64,000 nt of DNA from Streptomyces sp. NRRL S-118 (lineage in GTDB: Bacteria > Actinomycetota > Actinomycetes > Streptomycetales > Streptomycetaceae): NCBI RefSeq assembly GCF_000716335.1, contig NZ_KL591014.1:62739-126738 (forward strand), written 5' to 3'. The notes under the pieces are model-generated. The model worked only from the letters and a program-made list of their open reading frames with translations, was not told the origin of the DNA and ran no database searches. Position numbers and translations under genes: made by a program. Below are positions 46,494 through 56,085 of the stretch, one piece after another (positions within the stretch are counted from its first letter, which is position 1; every line of letters begins with the position of its first letter).

Positions 46494-47357
46494 GTGGGGA
46501 AGCACATCGCGGGGGTGGCGGCACTGGCGGCCGCCCTGCTCATATCGGGCTGTACGGCATCCGCGGACGCGGACGGGCCCGCTCCGTCGCAGGCGCCGAC
46601 GACGGTGGCGGCCGCACCGCCGCCCGCGGCACCGGACAAGCCGGCCGGCGAGGACGGCGGCACCGCGGCGGACACGGCCGCGGCGTACGCGAAATGGGGC
46701 CTCGAGCCCTTGGCGGCGCCTCCCGCACCGCCCCGGACCAAGCCCGTACGGACCGGGGGCGGACCGGTCCCCGTCATCAGCGAGATACCGACCACCGACA
46801 AGGTCGTCTTCCTCACCTTCGACGACGGCGCCGAGAAGGACCCGGAGTTCGTCGCGATGATGCGGGACCTGAAGATCCCCTTCACGATGTTCCTCACCGA
46901 CGCCGCGATACGCGACGACTACACGTACTTCACGCCGCTGAGCGCCGAACTCGGCGCCGGGGTCGCCAACCACACCCTCACCCACCCCAACCTGCGCACC
47001 CTCGGCGCCGCGGCCCAGCAGCGGGAGATCTGCGGCCAGCAGGAGAAGCTCCGGAGGACGTACGGCACGGCCCCCCGCCTCTTCCGGCCGCCCTACGGCA
47101 ACTGGAACGAGGACACCCGCACCGCCGCCCGGGCGTGCGGTGTCGAGGCGATCGTGCTGTGGCGCGAGTCGATGCAGATCACGAACATGCAGTACCAGCG
47201 CAGCGACAGGAAGCTGCACCCGGGCGACATCGTGCTGGCCCACTTCCGCGGCAAGCAGGACCTCAAGGGCACGTCGATGACCGGGATGACGGCGAACATG
47301 CTGCGCCGCATCCAGGAGCAGGGCTTCACCGTGGCGCGCCTGGAGGACTACCTCTGA
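46494..47357 (+). CDS. polysaccharide deacetylase lipoprotein (copy 1)
   Basis: The 287-residue protein is a NodB-domain (CE4) deacetylase for N-acetylated glycans such as peptidoglycan or chitin-like polymers. A lipobox LISGC (Cys20) anchors it outside the membrane, followed by a long Pro/Ala linker. Motifs: TFDDGAEKD (Asp110, Asp111), NHTLTHPN (His160, His164), FRPPYG (197-202) and GDIVLAHFRG. Two Cys (180, 215) are shared with the copy at 50979. GTG start 46494; the site is weak, so a different start is possible. Confidence 0.85.
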   Translation: MGKHIAGVAALAAALLISGCTASADADGPAPSQAPTTVAAAPPPAAPDKPAGEDGGTAADTAAAYAKWGLEPLAAPPAPPRTKPVRTGGGPVPVISEIPTTDKVVFLTFDDGAEKDPEFVAMMRDLKIPFTMFLTDAAIRDDYTYFTPLSAELGAGVANHTLTHPNLRTLGAAAQQREICGQQEKLRRTYGTAPRLFRPPYGNWNEDTRTAARACGVEAIVLWRESMQITNMQYQRSDRKLHPGDIVLAHFRGKQDLKGTSMTGMTANMLRRIQEQGFTVARLEDYL

Positions 47358-47376
47358 AAAATTTCTTCCCGCGGTG

Positions 47377-47403
47377 TGTCGATCCGGCCCGTTCCCGTTC
47401 GAC
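47377..47403 (+). promoter_or_regulatory. ECF42-type promoter of the DGPF gene
   Basis: TGTCGA (47377-47382), a 17-bp spacer and CGAC (47400-47403) lie about 55 bp before the DGPF gene. As I recall, this bipartite motif (TGTCGA at -35, CGA(T/C) at -10) was described for ECF42 sigma factors of Streptomyces, which autoregulate the DGPF gene next to their own. Here the sigma gene lies one gene downstream. Confidence 0.65.
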
Positions 47404-47458
47404 GTAAGGGTGAGAGGCGGGGGAACAGCCCCCGCCGCCGCACCACGAGGAGACCACC

Positions 47459-47815
47459 GTGCCGCGCTTCCTGACCATGATCCGCATCGACGAGAACAAC
47501 GTGCCCGCCGAGGGCCCGAGCCCCGAGCTCATGGAGCGGATGGGCAAGCTGCTGGAGGAGATCACCAAGGCCGGCGTCATGCTGGACACCGCCGGGCTGC
47601 GCCCCACCTCCGAGGGGACCCGCGTCACCTGGTCCGGCGGCCGGATGTCCGTCACGGACGGCCCGTTCACCGAGTCCAAGGAGGTCATCGGCGGGTACTG
47701 GATCACCCAGTGCAAGGACAAGGCCGAGGCGATCGAGTGGACCAAGAGGTTCCTGGGGACCCACGAGGAGTACTGGACGATCAGCGCCGAGGTCCGGGAG
47801 ATCACCGAAGCCTGA
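47459..47815 (+). CDS. DGPF/YCII family protein
   Basis: The 118-residue protein shows the conserved DGPFTESKEVIGGYWI segment of the YCII/DGPF family, a small dimeric barrel whose function is unknown. Its gene is typically paired with an ECF42 sigma factor, as here. GTG start 47459 with CGAGGAGACC ahead. Confidence 0.9.
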   Translation: MPRFLTMIRIDENNVPAEGPSPELMERMGKLLEEITKAGVMLDTAGLRPTSEGTRVTWSGGRMSVTDGPFTESKEVIGGYWITQCKDKAEAIEWTKRFLGTHEEYWTISAEVREITEA

Positions 47816-47852
47816 CCGCGGTGCCGGGGGGCGTACGGCACCATGAGGTGCC

Positions 47853-49091
47853 GTGAGCACACCCCATGCCGTGGAGACGGTGTTCAGGATCGAGTCGGCG
47901 CGGATCATCGCGGCCGTCACCCGGATCGTCCGGGACGTCGGCATCGCCGAGGAGCTCGCTCAGGACGCTCTGGTCGCCGCGCTGGAGCAGTGGCCGGAGT
48001 CGGGCGTCCCGGAACGACCGGGCGCCTGGCTCATGGCCACGGCCAAGCACCGCGCCGTCGACCTCGTACGCCGCCGCGAGACGTACGCCCGCAAGCTCGC
48101 CGAGGTCGGCCGCGCCCTGGACGAGGCGTACGAGCCGGAGGTCGCCTACGACCCCGACGGCATCGACGACGACCTGCTGCGGCTCGTCTTCACCGCCTGC
48201 CACCCGGTGCTGTCCGCCGACGCGCGCATCGCGCTGACCCTGCGGCTGCTCGGCGGGCTGACGACGGCGGAGATCGCCCGCGCGTTCCTCGTGCCGGAGC
48301 CCACGATCGCCCAGCGGGTGGTCCGCGCGAAACGCTCGCTCGCGAAGGCGGGGGTGCCCTTCGAGGTGCCGTACGGACCCGACCGGGCCGCCCGCCTCGA
48401 CTCCGTGCTGGAGGTCATCTATCTCGTCTTCAACGAGGGGTACGCGGCCACCGCCGGCGACGACTGGCTGCGCCCCGCCCTGTGCGAGGACGCGCTGCGG
48501 CTGGCCCGCGTGCTGGCGGGGCTCATGCCGGAGGAGCCCGAAGTCCATGGGCTGGCCGCCCTGCTGGAGCTCCAGGCGTCCCGCACGGCGGCGCGCACCG
48601 GCCCGGACGGTCAGCCGGTGCTGCTGGCCGACCAGAACCGCGCCCGCTGGGACCACCTGCTGATCCGGCGCGGCTTCACGGCGCTGGAGCGGGCCGGCAC
48701 CGGCCCGTACTCGCTCCAGGCGGCGATCGCCGCGTGCCATGCGCGGGCGGTGACGTACGAGGAGACCGACTGGGGGACCATCGCCGCCCTGTACGCCCGG
48801 CTGGCCGGCCTCACCCCCTCCCCGGTCGTCGAACTCAACCGGGCGGTCGCCGTGTCCATGGCCGAAGGCCCGGCCGCCGCCCTGCCACTGGTGGACGCGC
48901 TGGCCGGTGAGCCGGCCCTGAAGGACTACCACCTGCTGCCCAGCGTGCGGGGCGACCTGCTGGCCCGGCTGGGGCGTGCCGGGGAGGCGCGGGCCGAGTT
49001 CGAGCGGGCGGCGGCCCTCACGCACAACGAACGGGAGAGGGCGCTCCTGCACGCCCGGGCGCGGGAGCTAGCCTCGGGGGATGCCCCGTAA
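47853..49091 (+). CDS. ECF42 group RNA polymerase sigma factor with TPR-like C-terminus
   Basis: The 412-residue protein is much longer than ordinary ECF sigma factors. Residues 1-160 hold region 2 (FRIESARIIAAVTRIVRDVG, ELAQDALVAALEQWP, AWLMATAKHRAVDLVRR) and region 4 (TLRLLGGLTTAEIARAFLVP). The long C-terminal extension (about 190-412) is helical and repeat-like (ADQNRARWDHLLIRRGFTAL, NRAVAVSMAEGPAAAL), typical of ECF42. No anti-sigma gene is near, in agreement with the group. GTG start 47853, with GAGGTGCC ahead. It lies 37 bp behind the DGPF gene. Confidence 0.9.
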   Translation: MSTPHAVETVFRIESARIIAAVTRIVRDVGIAEELAQDALVAALEQWPESGVPERPGAWLMATAKHRAVDLVRRRETYARKLAEVGRALDEAYEPEVAYDPDGIDDDLLRLVFTACHPVLSADARIALTLRLLGGLTTAEIARAFLVPEPTIAQRVVRAKRSLAKAGVPFEVPYGPDRAARLDSVLEVIYLVFNEGYAATAGDDWLRPALCEDALRLARVLAGLMPEEPEVHGLAALLELQASRTAARTGPDGQPVLLADQNRARWDHLLIRRGFTALERAGTGPYSLQAAIAACHARAVTYEETDWGTIAALYARLAGLTPSPVVELNRAVAVSMAEGPAAALPLVDALAGEPALKDYHLLPSVRGDLLARLGRAGEARAEFERAAALTHNERERALLHARARELASGDAP

Positions 49092-49719
49092 CCCCCTGCC
49101 GCCGCCTCCGCCCCCCGTCCACCTGCGCACCTGGCCGGACCGCGACGCCCTGCTCGCCGACCGGGCGCTGGCCGTGGGCGAGTTGACACGGCGTCTGCTG
49201 GGCGGCGAGCGGCTGACCCTGTTCCTGCTGTTGCTCGCCGGCCTGCACGTGGGGTGGCTGATCGTCGGCGGGGCGCTGATGTCGCTGGACGACGGGCTGG
49301 TGGACCCGCTCTCGGGCCTGTTCGCCGTCCTCGGCGCGTGCTTCGGCGCGGCCGTGATGATCCCGGCCGGCTACGCCGTGGCATCGTCCGTGCGCCGGGA
49401 CCGGGCGGCCCGCGAACTGCTGCTGCAGTGGGCGGCGCTGGACCGGGACCCGGCGCGCGACGCCCGGCTGCGAGCCCCCGCCCCGAGCGTGACCTGGTTC
49501 CTGCTGTCCTTCGGGCTGTGCGCGGCGGGCCTGTGGCTGTCGTTCACGGTCCCGGCGGCGGCGCGCCCCGGCGCCACCACGTACGCCGAGGTCGCCTACG
49601 GCATGGGCGCCGGGCTGCTCCTGTGGGTGCACGGCCTGATCGGCCTCGCCAAGGCGGTGGGGCACTACCGGTTCGCGGTGAGGCTGCTCAGGGCGCCGGG
49701 ACGGCCGGAGCCTGCGTAG
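49081..49719 (+). CDS. integral membrane protein of unknown function
   Basis: The 212-residue protein has about four membrane helices (LTLFLLLLAGLHVGWLIVGG, GLFAVLGACFGAAVMIPAGY, VTWFLLSFGLCAAGLWLSFT and GMGAGLLLWVHGLIGLAKAV). There is a Pro-rich start. It overlaps the ECF42 gene by 11 bp at its 5' end and the convergent methyltransferase gene by 32 bp at its 3' end. I recognise no family. Confidence 0.75.
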   Translation: MPRNPLPPPPPPVHLRTWPDRDALLADRALAVGELTRRLLGGERLTLFLLLLAGLHVGWLIVGGALMSLDDGLVDPLSGLFAVLGACFGAAVMIPAGYAVASSVRRDRAARELLLQWAALDRDPARDARLRAPAPSVTWFLLSFGLCAAGLWLSFTVPAAARPGATTYAEVAYGMGAGLLLWVHGLIGLAKAVGHYRFAVRLLRAPGRPEPA

Positions 49720-50896
49720 GCCGGCCGATCAGCATCGTCGGCGCCCCCGCCGCCCTCGTGAGGAACACGGTCGCCGCGTTCGGCCCCTTCGGCTTCACCT
49801 TGCGGCGCAGTTCCTCCGGCTCGACCGCGGAACCGCGCTTCTTCACCGTCAGCGTGCCGACCTCCCGTTCGCGCAGCAGCGCCTTGAGCTTCTTGACGTT
49901 GAAGGGCAGGCGGTCGGTGATCTCGTAGGCGGTGGCGTACGGGGTGGGCCGCAGCTCGTCCGCCGTGATGTACGCGATCGTCGCGTCGATCAGTGCCCCG
50001 CCGAGCTCCTCGGCGACCTCCGCCACCAGGTGGGCGCGGATGACGGCGCCGTCCGGCTCGTACAGGAAGCGGCCGGTCTCCCGGACGGGGGGATCGGGCA
50101 GGCCGCGGCCGGTGAGGGTGCGGGGGCCGGGCAGCAGCGTGGCGGTGACCGTGCCGGGGCGGGTGCCGAACCAGAGGACCGCCTCCTTGACGTCGCCGCC
50201 GTCGGAGATCCACTCGGCCTCGGTCTCCGGGGGCACCGTCTCGTGCGGGATGCCCGGGGCGATCTTGAGTGCGGCGTACCGGGCGCTGCGCGCCGTGTCG
50301 ACGGCCCAGGACAGGGGCGGGGAGTACGCCTCGGGGTCGAAGATCCGGCCCCCGCCGCGGCCACCCCGGCGGGCGGGGTCCACGAACACGGCGTCGTACG
50401 CGGAGGTGTCGGTCTCCGTCACGTCGGCGCAGCGCACCTCGATCAGTCCGGCCAGGCCGAGCGCCTCGGCGTTGGCGCGGGCGGCCGCGGCGGTCAGCGG
50501 GTCCCGGTCGACCGCCAGGACGCGGATACCGGCGCGGGCGAGCGCGAGCGCGTCGCCGCCGATGCCGCAGCACAGGTCCGCGACGCTGCGCACGCCCAGC
50601 TCCGCGAAGCGCGCCGCCCGGTACGCCGCGACCGCGGCCCGCGTCGACTGCTCGACGCCGTGGGGCGTGAAGTACATCCGGTGGGCGTCCTGGGCCCCGA
50701 ACTTGGCCACCGCCCGCTGTCGCAGCCGGGCCTGCCCGAGGGCCGCCGTGACCAGCCCGGCCGGGTGCTCGCGGCGCAGGCGGGAGGCGACGGCCAGTTC
50801 CTGGGCGGGGTCGTAGTCGCGCAGGGCGGCGAGCAGCGACTGGCCCTCGTCGGTGAGGAGCGCGGAGAAGGCGGCGAGATCGGTCACCCGCCCCAT
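49688..50896 (-). CDS. SAM-dependent methyltransferase with THUMP-like C-terminus
   Basis: The 402-residue protein has a helical N-terminal part, a class I methyltransferase domain (VADLCCGIGGDALALARAG, the SAM loop, and FVDPARRGGRGG), and a C-terminal THUMP-like domain (EITDRLPFNVKKLKALLRER, VGTLTVKKRG). An RNA substrate is likely from the THUMP-like domain, but not proven. ATG 50896 is taken because no good site is present for the nearby GTG (50887). Confidence 0.85.
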   Translation of the reverse strand: MGRVTDLAAFSALLTDEGQSLLAALRDYDPAQELAVASRLRREHPAGLVTAALGQARLRQRAVAKFGAQDAHRMYFTPHGVEQSTRAAVAAYRAARFAELGVRSVADLCCGIGGDALALARAGIRVLAVDRDPLTAAAARANAEALGLAGLIEVRCADVTETDTSAYDAVFVDPARRGGRGGGRIFDPEAYSPPLSWAVDTARSARYAALKIAPGIPHETVPPETEAEWISDGGDVKEAVLWFGTRPGTVTATLLPGPRTLTGRGLPDPPVRETGRFLYEPDGAVIRAHLVAEVAEELGGALIDATIAYITADELRPTPYATAYEITDRLPFNVKKLKALLREREVGTLTVKKRGSAVEPEELRRKVKPKGPNAATVFLTRAAGAPTMLIGRPTQAPAVPAP

Positions 50897-50978
50897 TGTG
50901 GGCCAGGCGGGGGATGGTGCACGCCGGGCGGCGGTGTCGGCGCGGCGGCGGCGCACGGCGCTGACAGGATGCGGCGCC

Positions 50979-51962
50979 ATGCAGCTAGTAAGACAAACAG
51001 AACAAATGATGTACGGTGCGCGGCGCTGTCCCCGGCACGCTCTCCCGTGGTGGCGCCGCCGCACCCCGCGCCGCGCCCGCGCGGTGCTCGTGGCGCTGCT
51101 CCTCACCTCGCTCCCGGCCGCCTGCACGACCGACCCCGGCCGCGACGTCGCCCCCGCGCCCGGACAGCCCGAGCCCGGGCAGCAGGCCGCCGCCGGGCCG
51201 GCCGGCGCCCTCGCCGCGTACGTCGACAAGGTCAAGCGCGCCCACGCCGCCCGTACCGTCGTGGCCCGCAAGTGGGGGCTGACGCGCACCCCCCTCGTCG
51301 CCCCGCCGCCCCCCGCGCCCGGCAACAAGCCGAAGATCACCTTCCGCAAGGGCTTCGAGGCCGGCGACGCGACGCTGCCGCCGGTCTTCACCACGGTGCC
51401 CACCAAGGAGCGGATCGTCTTCCTGACCATCGACGACGGCGCGGAGAAGGACCCCGAGCTGCTGCGCATGATGGACGAACTCGACATCCCGTACAGCGCG
51501 TTCCTCAGCGACTACCTGGTCAGGGAGAACTACGGTTACTTCGAGAAGATGCAGCGGACCGGCGTCGCCCTGCACAACCACACCCTCAACCACCCCTACC
51601 TGCCCGCCCTGTCGTACGCCGAGCAGAAGCGCGAGATCTGCGGCCAGCAGGACGTCATCGAGAAGCGCTACGGCAAACGCCCGCCGCTCTTCCGCCCGCC
51701 GTACGGCAACTACAACGCCGACACGCTGCGCGCCGCCCGGTCCTGCGGCGTCAAGGCCGTGCCCCTGTGGTCGGCCGAGGCGTTCCCCGACCGCATGGAG
51801 TGGCGCGAGTGGGACCGGGACCTGCACCCCGGCGACATCATCCTCACGCACTTCCGTGGCCGCGATGACTGGAAGGGCACCATGCCGGACATGATCCGCC
51901 ACGTGATGAACGTCGTCACGTCCAAGGGATACGCGGTCGCGCGGCTCGAGGACTACGTGTAG
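50979..51962 (+). CDS. polysaccharide deacetylase lipoprotein (copy 2)
   Basis: The 327-residue NodB deacetylase is paralogous to the protein encoded at 46494. An Arg-rich N-terminus precedes a lipobox-like LPAAC (Cys49). The catalytic motifs are TIDDGAEKDPE, NHTLNHPYLP, FRPPYGNYN and GDIILTHFRG. Both copies share REICGQQ and a second Cys in the ARSCGV segment. The start is uncertain: ATG 50979 (AGGATG ahead) gives the longest plausible signal, ATG 51006 and 51009 are alternatives. Confidence 0.82.
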   Translation: MQLVRQTEQMMYGARRCPRHALPWWRRRTPRRARAVLVALLLTSLPAACTTDPGRDVAPAPGQPEPGQQAAAGPAGALAAYVDKVKRAHAARTVVARKWGLTRTPLVAPPPPAPGNKPKITFRKGFEAGDATLPPVFTTVPTKERIVFLTIDDGAEKDPELLRMMDELDIPYSAFLSDYLVRENYGYFEKMQRTGVALHNHTLNHPYLPALSYAEQKREICGQQDVIEKRYGKRPPLFRPPYGNYNADTLRAARSCGVKAVPLWSAEAFPDRMEWREWDRDLHPGDIILTHFRGRDDWKGTMPDMIRHVMNVVTSKGYAVARLEDYV

Positions 51963-51997
51963 CTGAGGCTCCCGGGAACACGCCGCGCCGTCGTGAA

Positions 51998-52071
51998 TTG
52001 GCACTCCGCTTGACCGAGTGCTAACCGCGGTCATAGTCTCGGCTCTGGCACTCCTCCCCGGAGAGTGCCAA
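51998..52071 (+). promoter_or_regulatory. two CIRCE operators and promoter of groES-groEL1
   Basis: CIRCE 1 is TTGGCACTC-N9-GAGTGCTAA (51998-52024), CIRCE 2 is CTGGCACTC-N9-GAGTGCCAA (52045-52071). Both match the HrcA binding site. The -35 hexamer TTGACC (52010-52015) lies in the spacer of CIRCE 1 and overlaps it; CATAGT (52032-52037) 16 bp further is the likely -10. HrcA binding would hence block the promoter directly. Confidence 0.92.
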
Positions 52072-52170
52072 CACAGCGACGGGCAGGTCCGGCACCCGCG
52101 ACGACGGATCCACCTGGTCGCCACCTCAGACAGTTAACCCCGTGAGATCTCCGAAGGGGGAGGTCGGATC

Positions 52171-52479
52171 GTGACGACCACCAGCTCCAAGGTTGCCATC
52201 AAGCCGCTCGAGGACCGCATCGTGGTCCAGCCGCTCGACGCCGAGCAGACCACCGCCTCTGGCCTGGTCATCCCGGACACCGCCAAGGAGAAGCCCCAGG
52301 AGGGCGTCGTCCTGGCCGTGGGCCCGGGCCGCTTCGAGAACGGCGAGCGCCTGCCGCTCGACGTCAAGACCGGCGACATCGTGCTGTACAGCAAGTACGG
52401 CGGCACCGAGGTGAAGTACAGCGGCGAGGAGTACCTCGTCCTCTCGGCCCGCGACGTGCTCGCGATCGTCGAGAAGTAA
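52171..52479 (+). CDS. groES: co-chaperonin GroES
   Basis: The 102-residue GroES (Cpn10) caps GroEL. It shows [20 protein letters not shown], the mobile-loop segment [14 protein letters not shown], and the dome residues [22 protein letters not shown] start 52171 ([14 protein letters not shown]) with GGGGGAGGTCGGATC ahead. It is the first gene of the CIRCE-controlled operon. Confidence 0.98.
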   Translation: MTTTSSKVAIKPLEDRIVVQPLDAEQTTASGLVIPDTAKEKPQEGVVLAVGPGRFENGERLPLDVKTGDIVLYSKYGGTEVKYSGEEYLVLSARDVLAIVEK

Positions 52480-52616
52480 GTCACCCGAAGCAGAGAATGC
52501 TTTGAGCTGCGCCCCTGGCCCCCGCTGACTCCACAGTGCCGGGCGGCGAGGGGCGCGGTTCGTTTCACGGCGATGGCGGCCGCAGGCGCGGCCGAGGATC
52601 GCAACGAGAGGACTGA

Positions 52617-54248
<1,632 letters not shown>

Positions 54249-54300
54249 CGCCTGGACGCCCGGCACCTGACGCCTGACCGTCCGGCGCCCGAACGTCACC

Positions 54301-54337
54301 GAGGCCCGGTGCTCCCGTCGCGGGAGCACCGGGCCTC
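54301..54337. terminator. bidirectional terminator between groEL1 and hydroxyacid dehydrogenase gene
   Basis: GAGGCCCGGTGCTCCCG (54301-54317) and CGGGAGCACCGGGCCTC (54321-54337) are perfect 17-bp arms around TCG, in the 126-bp gap between two convergent genes. A near-copy lies at 55481-55511. Confidence 0.85.
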
Positions 54338-54374
54338 CGGCGTTCACGCCACCAGCGGCCCCCTCCCGCCCGCG

Positions 54375-55415
54375 CTACGCCGACCGGTCCAGCTCCGACG
54401 GCCGCACCGGGTCCCGGAAGGGCACCCCCTGCGCGTACCGCTCCAGCTCGTCCAGCGCCCGGTCCGCCAGGCGGTGGAGCTCGTTGCCGAGGGAGCCCGC
54501 GATGTGCGGGGTGAGCAGGACGTTCGGGAGCGAGTAGAGCGGGGAGTCCGGCGGCGGGAGTTCGGCCTCGGTCATGTCGAGCACGGCGTGCAGCCGGCCC
54601 GACGTGAGGTGGGGGAGGAGAGCGGCCTCGTCCACGAGCGAGCCGCGCGAGGTGTTGATCAGCGTGGCGCCGTCCGCCATCCGGGCCAGCTGCGCCGCGC
54701 CGATCAGGTGGCGGGTGCCCGGCAATTGCGGCGCGTGGACCGAGACGACGCCGGCCCGCGCGCACAGCTCGTCCAGGGGAACGGGGACGACACCGAGGGC
54801 CCCGGCTTCGCCGGCCGTCACGTACGGGTCGTACAGCAGGACCTGTACGTCGAAGGGGCGCAGCAGCTCGATGACGCGGCGCCCGATGCGGGAGGCGCCG
54901 ACGATGCCCACGGTGCGGCGGTAGTTCCCGGCGGCGGACAGCTCCTCGCGCCAGTCGTGGGGCACGCGCAGGTCCGCGTACCGCCGGGCCGAGCGCAGGA
55001 CGTGCTTGCCGGAGAACAGGATCGCCGCGAGCGTGTACTCGGCCACCGGCAGCGCGTTGGCCGCAGCGGCCGAGGTGACGGTGATGCCGCGTTCCCAGCA
55101 GGCGTCGGTGACGTGGTGCTTGACCGAGCCGGCCGCGTGGACGACGGCCCGCAGACGCGGGGCCCGTTCGAGTACCGCCGGCGTCAGCGGGGTGGCGCCC
55201 CAGCAGGTGAACAGCACCTCCGCCCCGGCGAGCGCGGCCGCGACCTGCGGGGCGGGGGCGGCGAGGTCGTGGGCGACGAGGTGCGGATCCGTACGGGAGA
55301 GGGCGGCGAGGCGGGTGCGGTGGGCCTCGGTGAACAGGCGGTCCGCGATGCCGGGAGCCATGGCCAGGAGCACGGTGGGGCGTTCGGCGGACCGATTGTC
55401 GGTGGCGTGGTGCAT
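54375..55415 (-). CDS. D-isomer-specific 2-hydroxyacid dehydrogenase family protein
   Basis: The 346-residue protein has the NAD-binding motif GIVGASRIGRR (consensus GxGxxG with Gly-Ala-Ser-Arg-Ile-Gly) and the C-terminal catalytic domain pattern: GATLINTSRGSLVDEAALLP and NVLLTPHIAG with the catalytic His. The substrate (e.g. hydroxypyruvate or phosphoglycerate analogues) is unknown. ATG 55415 is used; the site in front is poor (GAGGAG lies 15 nt away). It is convergent with groEL1. Confidence 0.85.
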   Translation of the reverse strand: MHHATDNRSAERPTVLLAMAPGIADRLFTEAHRTRLAALSRTDPHLVAHDLAAPAPQVAAALAGAEVLFTCWGATPLTPAVLERAPRLRAVVHAAGSVKHHVTDACWERGITVTSAAAANALPVAEYTLAAILFSGKHVLRSARRYADLRVPHDWREELSAAGNYRRTVGIVGASRIGRRVIELLRPFDVQVLLYDPYVTAGEAGALGVVPVPLDELCARAGVVSVHAPQLPGTRHLIGAAQLARMADGATLINTSRGSLVDEAALLPHLTSGRLHAVLDMTEAELPPPDSPLYSLPNVLLTPHIAGSLGNELHRLADRALDELERYAQGVPFRDPVRPSELDRSA

Positions 55416-56085
55416 GGGGGGAACCGGGCTCCTCACGTGACGCTGCCGGCGGTCGGTCCGGCTCTCCAGTGTCGCTGGAAGCCCGGTGTTCCCGCGACGG
55501 GAGCACCGGGCCGCTCGGGCGGGGCCACCGCGGTCAGCGGTGTGCCGGCGAGCGCGGCCGCCTCGTCGGCGTACGCGATCAGCGCCAGGCCCCGAGGCGC
55601 ACGTACGCCCGTACGCCCGGCTCGGCGAGGCGCTGCACCACAAGGACGGCGTCCACGTCGTGGTGCACCGGGGCCGCGCAGACGCCTCCGGGGTCGACCG
55701 CCCCGTGCAGCGCTCGTACCGCCTCCTCGAACCCCTCCTGGTCCAGCACCCGCGGGCACCGGGCCGGCCACCTTCCCGGGAGCCACGCGCCCCCGGCGCG
55801 CACCGCCGGCGCCGTCGGACCGTCCGCCCCGGCCACCGGCAGGGGCGCGCCGTGGCCGAGCCCCACCGGGTGCCGCGACCGAACGGGTGGCGTCCGATCG
55901 TCGGCTCGGAGCAGGGACGGATCGATCGCTCGCTCCCGCCGGGCCCGACACATCCGCCGGCGAAACGCCCGGCGAATCCGCCGACCACTGCGCCCGGCGA
56001 ACGCGCCCACGCATCCGTCCCTCCGTCAGCAGGGCGCCCGGCCCCGCCGACTTCCCGGCGGAGGCCCGGCCGCCGGAACCCGCGG
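55416..56085. other. 670-bp gap with possible frameshifted gene remnant
   Basis: No intact gene is convincing here. On the minus strand VLDQEGFEEAVRALHGAVDP, then VHHDVDAVLVVQRLAEPG in one frame, and GLALIAYADEAAALAGTPLT in another, look protein-like and adjoin near 55580, so a short frameshifted gene of unknown family may lie between about 55480 and 55760. A hairpin copy (55481-55511) sits at its downstream end. The rest (55760-56085) shows only GC-biased open frames. Confidence 0.3.
55481..55511. repeat. second copy of the groEL1 terminator-like hairpin
   Basis: GCCCGGTGTTCCCG (55481-55494) and CGGGAGCACCGGGC (55498-55511) form a hairpin nearly identical in sequence to the one at 54301-54337 (CGGTG(C/T)TCCCG ... 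CGGGAGCACCGGGC). The two copies bracket the hydroxyacid dehydrogenase gene. Confidence 0.6.
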
